This document shows, piece by piece, positions 54,101 through 60,460 of a stretch of DNA of 64,000 nt (position 1 is its first letter; every line of letters begins with the position of its first letter). Both the position numbers and the translations under genes were made by a program. The notes beneath the pieces are model-generated. The model worked only from the letters and a program-made list of their open reading frames with translations, was not told the origin of the DNA and did no database searches. This stretch comes from JALYXV01 sp963733505 (GTDB lineage: Bacteria > Actinomycetota > Acidimicrobiia > Acidimicrobiales > Palsa-688): NCBI GenBank assembly GCA_963733505.1, contig CAVTDW010000026.1, forward strand, positions 124,001 to 188,000, read 5' to 3'.

Positions 54101-57034
54101 CGACCACGTGAATGGTGTCGTGCCGCCCGTCACGCTGAGCGAGGCGCTGTAGGCGACACCGACCTGGCCCGCGGGTGAGGCGGCAGCCGCGAACGCCGGC
54201 TGCGCGGCGATAGTGACTCCGACGGTCTTGGTGGCGACCTGGTTGAAGCTGTCGGTGGCCGAGACGGTCATGCTGAAGGTCCCGGCCGCAGTCGGCGTTC
54301 CGCTCAACAACCCGGTCGACGTGTTGAGCGTGAGGCCCGTGGGCACGCTGCCGGCGCTGATCGCCCAGGTGAAGGGGCCGGTGCCACCCGTGAGCGTCGG
54401 TTGCTGACTGTAAGCGACGCCCACTTCTCCATTGAGGGGGGAAAAGGAGAGCGCTTCCGCCGGAGCGATGCTGAGGATGACTGCCTTGGTAGCGGTCTGG
54501 CCACTGCCGTCGACGACTTGGACCGTGAAATTGAAGGTGCCCGACGCGGTGGGGGCCCCGCTGAGCAACCCGGTCGAGGCGTTGAGCGTCATCCCCGCGG
54601 GCTGCGCCCCACTGCTGATCGACCAGACGAACGGAGACGATCCGTTGGTGACGGTGAGCTGGCGGCTGTAGGCGGCGCCGACCTCTCCCGCCGGGGGAGC
54701 GGTGAAGATGAGGCTCGGGGAGACGTTGGGGGTCACGGCCAACGAGTGCGCCGATGCCGGACCGGTACCCGCCAGGTTCTGAGCCGTCACGGTGAAGGTG
54801 TAGGCCGTACCCGCGGTCAGGCCGGTGGCGGTCGCGGTGGTCGAGGCCCCGTTGAACGTCTGGGCGGCTTGGACCACGGCGCCGATGAACGGGGTCACCA
54901 CGTAGGCGCTAATGGCGCTGCCACCGTTGCTCGGGGCGGTCCATGTCAGGGTGGCCGAATTGTCGCCTGCGGCGACGGCGGTGATCGCCGGGGCGCCGGG
55001 CAGCGTGTACGGAGTGACGGCGACGGACTGTGCGCTGACGGTAGAGGTCCCATAGGCGTTGACGGCCGCCACCGTGAACGTGTAGGAGCTCGCGGCCGTG
55101 AGCCCGGTGAGGGTGCGCGTCGTGGTGCTGGCGTCGAAGGAAACCGCCGTCTGGGCGACGCCGGCCAGGTACGGGGTCACGACGTAGCCCGTGATCGCGC
55201 TGCCATTGTTCGCTGGAGCGGCCCACGTGAGCGTGGCGCTTGAGATGCCCGCGGTGGCCGTCGGGGTGGCCGGCGCGGCCGGTTTGTCGGCGTACACGTA
55301 TGCCGCGCTGCCGGCGACGCCCAGCGTGACCCAGGTCACGTTCACGGTCCCGGCGCTGGGCCGGGCGGGCATCGAGGAGATAACGGCGCTATTTCCGACA
55401 ATGGCGAAGCAGCCGGGGGCGGGCGACCCGGGGCAGGGAAAAAGAGTGACAGGAGTGCCCGCCTGTCCTTCAGCTGTGGTGCCGATCTCGACTGCCGTAG
55501 GGGCGACGCCGGTCGAGCCCGTCGTCGTGAGTGAGCCGCCGCCTGCGATCGGGCCGATGGTGGGGACGAGGACGATGCCTGAAGGAGCGGCGGGCACGGT
55601 TCCCACTGTGGTGGATGTGGCGGTTCCCGAGCTGGCGTCGGCTGACGACGCCCTGGTGGTCGAGGCGGTCTGCACAACGGTCGACGTCACACCCGACCCG
55701 GTCACGATCGCCACCACGGTGATGTCCGGCAAGTCAGTGCCGTGGTTGAAGGAGGAACCGCTGGTGGTGCACGTCACAGACCGCCCGGCCGGTGCTTGGC
55801 AAACCCAGCCAGTGCCGTACGCTCCGAGGGGGACGACACCGGTCGGAACGGTCTGGGTGACCGATATTGGGGTCGTCTCGTTGGCCCCGCCAGAAAGAAC
55901 GCTCGCCGCGACGTCGTAATTGACGGGCCCACCCAGTTGCGACGTCGCCGGCGCATAGCTGGTCGTGGTGACAGCCAGCTGCGGAACCGTGGTGAATGTG
56001 GTCACCGTTAGGTCGGAGATCTCGTGCACGTCGGTCGTGGCGCTCGTGGACCCGACCAACCCAAACATCAGCTGCTTGGGCACACCGTTTGAGCTCAGCC
56101 AGGCCGTTGAGGGATAGAGGCCGGTCCCGACGGCGGGCAAGGTGCCAGCGAGCGTGCGCGCCGCGCCGCCGACCGGCGTGACAACCATTTTGTAGGTTCC
56201 TGCGGCCACCACAACTCCGGAGGAGGTGAATGACGATGCGGTCGGGTTGATGAGCACGTGGACAGGGACGACCGAAGCCGTCCGCGTCGAAGCTCGGAGC
56301 ACGACCTTTGAGGGGAGGGTGCCGTCATAGGTCGTGGTCAATCCGCAGTAGCCGACAAGTCCGGAACCCGGTCCGCGCACCACGACAGCCCCAGACGTTT
56401 GCGTGGTGATCGTTGCGGGAGGGGTGCACCCCGAGCCTGAGGCCGTGTTGCTGCTGAAGTTGCCAGCCACGTCGAGGCCGACACCGAGATAGGCGTTGGT
56501 CAAACCTGCCACGGCGCCCGAAGGGCCGTATCCAAGCGAGCCGGCGCTGGGGCCCATGGTCGTGGGAGGAACCGGGTTGGTCGGATCAACAGCCGAGAGC
56601 GTGAACCCGATCCCGTCGGCGCCGGTCCCACCCCATTGGTAGGAGTTGAAGGTGATGTCAAGGCCGTTGGAGGTCGGGAAACTGTTCTGACCGAAGACGC
56701 CACCGACCTGATTTGCCGTGGCGGGGGTGAGCTGGAGCTTCCCAGACCCTTGGTTGTCGACCGCTCCCGCGCAACTGAGCAGCGGGGGCGAGGTGCTGTT
56801 GGACTTCGCGGTCAAGCACGCGTCGTTCGTCCCGCTGGACGGCACCGGAACCGTGACGGTCCCGGTGCCGTCCACTGTGTTGTTGTGGAAGGTGTTGTTG
56901 AAGAGGCTGGTCCCAGCGGCGAAGGCGGTCGTCGGCGTACCGACGACGAGCAAGGTGGCCAGCAGGGAGACGGTCATCGCCGTGACCAGGGCCTTGGTCG
57001 GGCCCCGGAACGCGACCCATCCGGGCCTAGGCAT
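44711..57034 (-). CDS. Giant modular DUF11-repeat surface protein (about 4107 aa)
   Basis: Secreted giant. A signal peptide (1-40, ending AFAA) is followed by a legume-lectin-like domain (about 41-350, GADGIGFTLS), a DUF11/TIG-like stretch to about 585, two FN3 domains (about 588-768), and three putative Ig (He_PIG) domains (about 771-1030). Then come 21 DUF11 repeats of about 130 residues (about 1031-3975), one split by a DUF3494 ice-binding-like domain (about 2220-2431). The terminal 130-residue domain is homologous to the small secreted protein at 58036. No membrane anchor or LPxTG is present. ATG 57034 overlaps the upstream DUF916-like stop by 8 bp and is preceded by GTGGAG. Most likely an adhesin or stalk; ligand unknown. 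Confidence 0.9.
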   Translation of the reverse strand: MPRPGWVAFRGPTKALVTAMTVSLLATLLVVGTPTTAFAAGTSLFNNTFHNNTVDGTGTVTVPVPSSGTNDACLTAKSNSTSPPLLSCAGAVDNQGSGKLQLTPATANQVGGVFGQNSFPTSNGLDITFNSYQWGGTGADGIGFTLSAVDPTNPVPPTTMGPSAGSLGYGPSGAVAGLTNAYLGVGLDVAGNFSSNTASGSGCTPPATITTQTSGAVVVRGPGSGLVGYCGLTTTYDGTLPSKVVLRASTRTASVVPVHVLINPTASSFTSSGVVVAAGTYKMVVTPVGGAARTLAGTLPAVGTGLYPSTAWLSSNGVPKQLMFGLVGSTSATTDVHEISDLTVTTFTTVPQLAVTTTSYAPATSQLGGPVNYDVAASVLSGGANETTPISVTQTVPTGVVPLGAYGTGWVCQAPAGRSVTCTTSGSSFNHGTDLPDITVVAIVTGSGVTSTVVQTASTTRASSADASSGTATSTTVGTVPAAPSGIVLVPTIGPIAGGGSLTTTGSTGVAPTAVEIGTTAEGQAGTPVTLFPCPGSPAPGCFAIVGNSAVISSMPARPSAGTVNVTWVTLGVAGSAAYVYADKPAAPATPTATAGISSATLTWAAPANNGSAITGYVVTPYLAGVAQTAVSFDASTTTRTLTGLTAASSYTFTVAAVNAYGTSTVSAQSVAVTPYTLPGAPAITAVAAGDNSATLTWTAPSNGGSAISAYVVTPFIGAVVQAAQTFNGASTTATATGLTAGTAYTFTVTAQNLAGTGPASAHSLAVTPNVSPSLIFTAPPAGEVGAAYSRQLTVTNGSSPFVWSISSGAQPAGMTLNASTGLLSGAPTASGTFNFTVQVVDGSGQTATKAVILSIAPAEALSFSPLNGEVGVAYSQQPTLTGGTGPFTWAISAGSVPTGLTLNTSTGLLSGTPTAAGTFSMTVSATDSFNQVATKTVGVTIAAQPAFAAAASPAGQVGVAYSASLSVTGGTTPFTWSIVAGSLPAGLTLNTATGVVSGTPTTVGSSPFTASVIDANSQTATKAVTLVITAGPIVIVKTANVSSAAAGSTVGYTITVTNTGPTLWTGATVSDPLTGVVDDAVYNANATATAGTVTYASSTLGWTGNVAANGSVTISYSVTVNNPDAGNKVLSNTVTSTTSGANCSPAGASSDARCSATVTVPGLTIVKSADGATTSPGSTVHFTIVVTNTGQSAYPAATLTDSLAGVLDDAHYNADGTATSGSVTFTSPSLAWTGTLAVGASATITYSATVANPDTGDRSLTGTIVSPSAGSPCPSVNPAPQCTATVAVLVPALSITTATNGSTTAPGSTVAYTVTLSNTGQTAYTATTVTTALGAVLDDATYNADAAATAGSAVFNAGASTLVWTGNLAVGATVTITASVTVRTPDPGDGSLSTTTTSTAAGSNCPTGGSSPACVTHVDVLIPELTITKSANVTTTTPGSVVRYTVSVTNTGQSAYVAATFSDGLGGLLDDGAYNNDAATTAGAVSFSSPTLTWTGNLLIGATATINYSVTVNQPDTGNRTLSAAVTSTTPGNTCPVAGNAPACASIVAVLIPGFTVTGSVETTTTPGSIVHYSVTLVNTGQTAYTGLAVTLDVVAVVDDATYNYDATVTTGALFTNPDGTVAWVLNLAPGATATGAISLTVNNPDTGDRSLRFTVVSDAPGSPCPTGSVSSACRSTATVLVPGLTLTKTANTSTVTPGGTVGYTISVVNNGQTTYPAASFTDNLAAVLTDATYSGGATATTGTLSYSASVLSWTGSLAPGASATITYAVTVRDPDPGDKQLYNSVVSSAAGNNCPPSSTDARCSAAVSVLVPGLDIVTRANNPTTAPGVTVGYTITATNSGATAFVGASLSDSLSAVVDDATYNANAAASTGTASFSGSAVTWTGDLAVGAVATITFSVTVHAADGGDNLLTDAVTSSAPGNNCPSGSTDAKCSTTVAVARLILANGPVSPTTTPGSVVQFTATYTNTGQVPYVGISVSSVAPTFADDVLGNGDQTASSGTLVLTATGLIWTGSIPVGGIVLLSGSVTVMNPDTGDKSLTTTTESDAPGNNCPPGSTDSRCSVHITVLVPQLTIAKTASTTATIAGGSVGYTITVHNTGQTGYTAASVTDPMGGVLDDATYDDNASATIGTVSVTSPTLSWTGDLATGATATITYSVTVHTTETGDKTLTNSVSSSTVGSTCPPASGNASCVSTVVVLTPELTIQKTAGVASVTIGANTSGAAPVDLASAATYAVLPGAGVTNAGATVINGDLGSCPIASITGFPPGVVNGATHAGDPAACTGHADLTIAYDDAVSRAPTTTYLGPTELAGMTLTPGVYKSPTSFGINGTLTLDGQGDPNAVFILQAGSTLITGVNSQVGLVNGAQTCNVFEQVGSSATLGVGSTFVGTMLAYTSITVSAGAAVQGRLLAVNGATTLDNNVVTRPTCAPPTPPTVTYTVKVTNSGQTTYSSAAFADSLAGVLDDATYNAGSTAATAGTVSYASGVLSWSGALIPGSSATITYTVTVNDPATGDGVMSNTVTSVTTGSNCPSGAGDDRCTATVGITNSASLTFTKTADVAATTAGAVVHYTVTVVNFSHVPVSSANFTDPLAGILDDASYNGDATADGGAVVYTNSNLAWSGAVPARGIVTMTYSVTVHTPVTGDQILAGTLSSTSVPASDDCLVGSSDPRCTDTVTVAGLLIQQHYTETSTTPGSVVHLSATFTNTGQTPYEGIRVSSPSADTVDDAIPTGDQVATSGTLVLSATAITWDGDIPVGGVVTVTGTLTVKNPDPAPGNQLLTGTLVSAALGNNCPSGGTDTRCTAMLAVLLPGLTITKSANTTFVVPGGSVTYTIAVANSGQTPYVGATVTDTLEGTLDDGSYNADALATRGTVSYAGPLLTWTGDLAVGATATITYSVSADNPGAGDKTMVNAVASTTQGSTCPPASGNAACRNIVAVLTPALTITSAASSATSVPGATVTYTLTATNTGQVPYAAATVSMPLAGLLDDATYGGGTATSGTVGLSGQTLTWTGALGGAAPASATVTYTVTVNQPVTGDFRLVQTVTSGTPGSTCPAGGTDPGCTTMVPIATLRITNTTDVTTTKPTGVVHDLFTFTNTGQVPYDTATIVASFVGVADDATYNGDATATSGSLVIDAVVRHGIVWTGDIAVGATVTLDGSVTVRNPDPGDKILSTVVTSDAPANNCPTGGSDPRCMTRVVVLIPALTITKSADKTTVAPGQVVGYTITITNSGQTAYTAATVADSLSGVLNDSTYNADAAASRGAVSITNLVLTWTGDLAVGQSATVSYSVRVNNPDLGNRLMVNDVGSGELGSSCPPGVFNPGCQVFVTVLVPVLEIAVTADRTTTVPGAGVTYTVTITNAGESDYVGASVAAGLAGVLDDAGYSGGATATTGTVTFNSPSLTWTGDLAVGATVIVTYVVTVADPDVGNHLLATSVTSSAPGSSCVAAQCANTVTVLIPGLAVSTSANVATATPGDHVVFTITVVNTGQTPYPDAVVNTALTGILDDAAFDGQIDASIGVASYTAPNLSWTGTLHVGDTATISYAVTVRNPDSGDKVMSATVSAVAPGSTCPGSGGNTACTATVTVLIPSLNISKSVGAATTTPGGVVGYMVIITNNGQTAYAGAVVDDSLQGVLPDADYNGDAAVGTGVLTLAASNLTWTGDLPIGASATITYSITVHDPDTGDKFITNSVTSAAPGSTCPLGGALAQCSTQLQVLIPGLVITKTADTASVVAGSVVHYTVTLVNTGQTAYAPATFTDPLAGVLDDAGYGGNAVASTGTLGYANSTLVWSGALDVGATATITYSVATYFPATGDHTLTNTVLSDTPGADCKTGADPRCTATVTVLVPALVVTKTAAASQVVAGASVGYTVTATNTGQADYTSATLTDSLAGVLDDASYNADATASRGSVSYAGGTISWTGYLALGASVTISYSVKANIVDTGDAVLTNRVVAAAVGSTCAAASIDPRCVASTTVAARTITVTSLTPSFTLAGVPHSTVASTGSVTMTVITNSPSGYQVSVQPETAWLTGSGPGNTATIPVDQLSVRETGTPGFRPLSALTPLVVHQQSAASAPLGDAVSNDYQIQIPFVPTDTYSTTLDYIVSAQ
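45106..53940 (-). repeat. Array of 21 DUF11 repeats, about 390 bp each
   Basis: Each unit has an N-terminal strand such as LTITKSANVTT, then PGSVVxYTVTVTNTGQTAY, GVLDDATYNADA, LTWTGDLAVGATATITYSV, PDTGD, and a closing Cys pair around PGxxCP and RC. Units are diverged at the DNA level, so old duplications rather than a recent collapse-prone array. Confidence 0.85.
49740..50375 (-). other. DUF3494 (ice-binding-like) domain nested in a DUF11 repeat
   Basis: About 210 residues, from LASAATYAVLPGAGVTNAG through VINGDLGSCP, LTPGVYKSPTSFGINGTL, VFILQAGSTLI and GRLLAVNGATTLDNN. They lie between the first strand of a DUF11 unit (LTIQKTAGVASVT) and its continuation (VTYTVKVTNSGQTTY). Confidence 0.8.
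53945..54720 (-). other. Three putative Ig (He_PIG) domains of the giant protein
   Basis: Three units share GEVGVAYSxQ, TGxxPFTWxIxxGxxPxGLTLN and TGxxSGTPTxxGTF, the He_PIG pattern. Confidence 0.8.
54730..55270 (-). other. Two fibronectin type III domains of the giant protein
   Basis: Tandem units with ATLTWAAPANNGSAITGYVV and ATLTWTAPSNGGSAISAYVV, each ending YTFTVxAxNxxGT. Confidence 0.85.
55985..56914 (-). other. Legume-lectin-like N-terminal domain of the giant protein
   Basis: Beta-rich domain with GLDITFNSYQWGGTGADGIG, LGVGLDVAGNF and later TYKMVVTP, matching L-type lectin folds of bacterial surface proteins. A sugar ligand is inferred. Confidence 0.65.
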
Positions 57035-58010
57035 CTCCACTGGTGACAGGACCGCCCAGGCGAATCGCCGCCTTCTTAACGCTGGAACGGTATTGGCGAC
57101 GTGCGAGCCGCAGTGCGACTGCAAGTGCCAATGCGACGCCGCCAAGGATTCCGAGAAGGGGTAAGGGAACGACGATCACCTGGACGCTCATCGATTGCAC
57201 CTTGCCGTCGGCGTTGACGAACGACACGGAGGGGTGACAGATGCACATCAGCGGGGGATTCCATGTGGTGCTGATGTCCCGTGTCGTGCCGCGCATGACG
57301 GTGAAATCCGGGAACGCCGCGGCGGAGCCGGAGGCGCTGATTTTCAAAGGCGAGGCGCCACGGAAATCGCGGTGCACGGTCCCGGAGTTGTGAACCTTGG
57401 CGGTGATCGTCACCGGGCCGCCGATGGCGAACCCCTTGGCGCTGAGGTGGCTGAGCGAGGAAGTGTCGCTGGTCGGCCCGGCGACGGTGATGTAGACGGG
57501 TGTCGCGATCCCCCGGTTGATCTTGATATTGGCCGTGGTCTGTCCCGCCGGGACGAGAAACACCAGAGCGACTTGGTGGTCGCCGGGCTCGGGAGCGGTC
57601 GGAACGGAAATGGCCGCGGTGACGATCTGCGTGGCGCCGGGCGCCACGGTGAAGTTCAGGGGATCGATAGTCACCCAGTCCGACGCCGAATAAGGCGCCG
57701 TTTCCTGGAACACGAGGGACCCGTCGGCGCCGCCGGTGAAGTTGCGCTTCTGCACCGTGACGGCCGCCGGGGCGGTCCCGTTGTTGATGACCTGGATCTT
57801 CTGGGTGACACCGGTGTCGGCCTGCCCGACGACAAGCCGGGTGGGGCTGATGGAAAGGGAAAAGGCGGGAGCAGGTGCCGCGCTCTCGGGCATGCCAATG
57901 GCGAGCGGGCCCGAGGCTTGCGCCTCGGACCCGCTCGCCAGGGGAATCGACCAGAAGGACAAGACGATGCATGATGCGAAAGCCGCGCCACACTTGAGCA
58001 TTTTCATCAT
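57027..58010 (-). CDS. DUF916-like membrane-anchored surface protein
   Basis: A 327-residue exported protein: signal peptide (about 1-30), a beta-sandwich resembling the WxL-interacting DUF916 domain (FSLSISPTRLVVGQADTGV, IQVINNGTAPAAVTVQ, WVTIDPLNFTVAPGATQ), a second beta domain (about 165-275) with a CIC motif, a C-terminal membrane helix (VPLPLLGILGGVALALAV) and a basic tail. AGGAGA precedes ATG 58010. It sits 25 bp after the small secreted protein and overlaps the giant gene. By analogy with Firmicutes it may bind the small protein and the giant's C-terminal domain at the cell surface. Confidence 0.8.
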   Translation of the reverse strand: MMKMLKCGAAFASCIVLSFWSIPLASGSEAQASGPLAIGMPESAAPAPAFSLSISPTRLVVGQADTGVTQKIQVINNGTAPAAVTVQKRNFTGGADGSLVFQETAPYSASDWVTIDPLNFTVAPGATQIVTAAISVPTAPEPGDHQVALVFLVPAGQTTANIKINRGIATPVYITVAGPTSDTSSLSHLSAKGFAIGGPVTITAKVHNSGTVHRDFRGASPLKISASGSAAAFPDFTVMRGTTRDISTTWNPPLMCICHPSVSFVNADGKVQSMSVQVIVVPLPLLGILGGVALALAVALRLARRQYRSSVKKAAIRLGGPVTSGDA

Positions 58011-58035
58011 CTGAGTCTCCTGGTTTCTGCCGTTG

Positions 58036-58551
58036 TTACAGCGTTGTCGCGACGTAGTCCAGAGTCGCGGTGTACGTGTCCGAGTTCACGTTCGGGATCA
58101 CGATCCGATAGTCGTTGCTGAGCGCGTCCCCGGTGAGCCCTGACCTCGTGTCCTGAGAATGCACGGTCACCGGAACAGTCGAGCTCATCGGGGAATAAGG
58201 CGTGGTTCCGGATTCCCTCACCCCGAGAGCCGCAATGGCGATGTTGTCGCCATTAGGAATAGCTGGCACCATCGTGGCGGTTTCTGACTGCACGGTGACC
58301 GCGTAACCGGCGGTGTTGTTTGTCAAGACCGTGAAGGTCACGGGGGCCGCAACGTTGTCGACCGTCGCGCCGGGGATACCGGTCAGCGTGAACGTCGGGG
58401 TGAGGTTCGTCAATGTGATGGCTGACGAAACTTCGACATTCGCAGTCGTGGGAGTCGGGTCGGTGGCAGCCGCGAATGCGGTGCCGGCAAAGCCGGCGAC
58501 AACCAGTCCGCTGGTCAGAGCGATGGTGGCCAGTTTGGATGTGATTTTCAT
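58036..58551 (-). CDS. Small secreted WxL-like beta-sandwich protein
   Basis: A 171-residue protein with signal peptide (1-28, ending AFAA) and a single beta-rich domain homologous to the C-terminus of the giant protein. The end YTATLDYVATTL resembles the closing strand of WxL domains (YxATLTWxL) but lacks the Trp of the WxL motif. First gene of the surface-protein unit; 113 bp separate it from the response regulator upstream. It may coat the wall or nucleate the complex. Confidence 0.8.
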   Translation of the reverse strand: MKITSKLATIALTSGLVVAGFAGTAFAAATDPTPTTANVEVSSAITLTNLTPTFTLTGIPGATVDNVAAPVTFTVLTNNTAGYAVTVQSETATMVPAIPNGDNIAIAALGVRESGTTPYSPMSSTVPVTVHSQDTRSGLTGDALSNDYRIVIPNVNSDTYTATLDYVATTL

Positions 58552-58664
58552 GATGTCCAGCTTTCTGGTAGTTCTTCGGGGTCTCGGTTTGTGGCCTCAC
58601 CTGTAGTGAACCTCGCCAACCTCAAGCTGGGCACAGGCCGACATCAAGATCTCCACAATGTTGC

Positions 58665-59378
58665 CTATCCGAGTTTTTCGCCCGAATTCGCCCCGGCCAG
58701 ACGGAACGCTTCGTCCGGGCTGAGGATGTATCCCGAACTGCGAATTGTTCGGATGATGCGCGGGCCGTGAGCTTCCAGCTTGGCCCGAAGCGAGCTCATG
58801 TGGACCTCGATGAGGTGGTCGTCGGCGCCGTACCCCCACACTTGTCCGAGGAGCTGGCCCTTGGGCACCACCCGGGTGCGGTTGCGGATGAGTATGCCGA
58901 GCATCTTGAACTCAGTCGCCGTGAGGCAAACGGGCGATCCCGCCCGGGTCACCGATTGGGTTCCTTCATCGACAACGAGATCCCCGCACTCCCAGATCTG
59001 GGCCACCGCGTGACCGGCGCGGCGCAGGACGGCCCGTACCCGCCACGACAGCTCCTCGGGGTCGAATGGCTTGACGATGTAGTCGTCGGCGCCCATCCTG
59101 AAACCCCCGTGGATGTCCTCGGCCGAGTCGGCCCCGGTCACGAAGATGATCGGCAGGTTGCCGGCCCGGCGCAGCCCCCGGACCACCTCGGCCCCGTGGC
59201 CGCCGGCCATGAGCCCGTCCACCAGTGCGAGGTCGGGGCGGAAGGTGTGCGCCGTTTCGACCGCGACCGACCAATCGTCCACGGCGCAAACCGTGTAGCC
59301 GTCGTCGGTCAATATCGCAACCAAGAGTTCCCGTGCTGGGCGCTCGTCCTCGACGACAAGCACGCGCAACTCAGTCAT
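58665..59378 (-). CDS. OmpR/PhoB-family response regulator, orphan
   Basis: A 237-residue regulator: receiver with acidic pocket VVEDERPA, phospho-Asp in LALVDGLMAGG and DYIVKPFD, and a winged helix (LTATEFKMLGILIRNRT, HMSSLRAKLEAHG, IRSSGYIL). No kinase gene is adjacent. It lies 113 bp upstream of the surface-protein genes and in the same direction, so it is a candidate regulator of them. The intervening 113 bp could hold its own promoter. Confidence 0.9.
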   Translation of the reverse strand: MTELRVLVVEDERPARELLVAILTDDGYTVCAVDDWSVAVETAHTFRPDLALVDGLMAGGHGAEVVRGLRRAGNLPIIFVTGADSAEDIHGGFRMGADDYIVKPFDPEELSWRVRAVLRRAGHAVAQIWECGDLVVDEGTQSVTRAGSPVCLTATEFKMLGILIRNRTRVVPKGQLLGQVWGYGADDHLIEVHMSSLRAKLEAHGPRIIRTIRSSGYILSPDEAFRLAGANSGEKLG

Positions 59379-59592
59379 ACAGCGGCAGGCGTGCGATGCG
59401 GGTACGGTCCAAACGTCCGATCACCCTGCACGATGGGCGGCATCGGTCCGAACAAGGAGGCCCTGGGAACTGTTCTCGATGTTCGATTGCCGTCATCAGC
59501 GCTCCTTCGTCGGTGTCCATGGTCGCCCACGCGCCGTGACCGCAGCGTCACGACGATGTCGCAGCCGCGTCGCCGAAGTGGCGTCAGGCGCG

Positions 59593-60448
59593 TCAGGCGG
59601 CGTCGAGGGCGGCGCGCAGCTCGGCCACCCGGTCGCCGATGCGTTCCGGGCTGGCGCCGTCGAGGAGGAGCCGCATGAGGGCCGACGCCACGATCACGCC
59701 GTCGGCATAGGACGCCGCTTCGGCCGCCTGTTCAGGGGTGGACACACCAAAACCCATCAACACCGGCTTGTCGGTCGCCGCCTTGAGCCGCTCGCCGAGC
59801 CGGCGGGCCGACGAGGCCACGGCCGAGCGCTCACCGGTAACCCCCATCAGGTTGACGCCGTACACGAAGCCGCGGGAGCGCCGGCACAGCTCCGCCAAGC
59901 GGTCGTCGGGCGTGATCGGGGCGGCGAGCAGCACCGTCTCCACCCCCGCCTCGTCCGCGGCGCGCGACCAGTCACCCAACTCCTCGAGCGGAACGTCGGG
60001 GAGGATGATGCCTGCCACTCCGGCCTCGATGAGGTTGTGGGCAAAGCGCCGGTGGCCGCCTCGAAAGACGAGGTTGTAATAGGTCATGGCGATGAGCGGC
60101 ACCCCGACGCGCACCGGCGCGCAACTCCGAGAGGATGCTCGGAGGGGTGGCCCCCAGTTGCAGGGCCCGCAGCGAGGCCTCCTGGATGGTCGGCCCGTCC
60201 ATCACCGGGTCGGAGAAGGGGATCCCGATCTCGACGGCGTCGGCGCCCGACGCCACCATGGCCTGCAGCACCTCGACCCAGTGGGAGCCGAGTCCTCCGG
60301 TGACGTAGGGCACCAGGAGCTTGCGACCGCCATCCCGGGCCGCCCGCAGGCTCGCCTCGAGCGGGACCACGCCAACCGGCACCTGCAAGCGCAGCCGCGT
60401 CGAACAGCGCCCCACACCGGCATTGTCCGGCGACGCCACCCACGACAC
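59593..60448 (-). CDS. trpA: Tryptophan synthase alpha subunit, interrupted by one frameshift
   Basis: Cleaves indole-glycerol phosphate to indole. The N-terminal frame has LVPYVTGGLG and the catalytic Glu in AVEIGIPFSDPVMDGPTIQ. The next frame continues VRVGVPLIAMTYYNLVF, then the second acidic residue in GIILPDVPLEE and GFGVSTPEQA. Removing one C near 60118 gives 284 residues. GTG 60448 is chosen for GAGG six bases upstream. The visible N-terminus is longer than usual. It follows trpB by 12 bp, last gene of trpC-F-B-A. Confidence 0.92.
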
Positions 60449-60460
60449 CGATGACCTCGC

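Noticed and set aside
59379..59592. Extra gene between the orphan regulator and trpA
   Set aside because: Only short frames without start signals; read as promoter and intergenic DNA.
972..60448. Programmed ribosomal frameshifting as the cause of split genes
   Set aside because: No consistent slippery heptamer or downstream structure was seen, both +1 and -1 shifts occur, and the sites are in unrelated genes.
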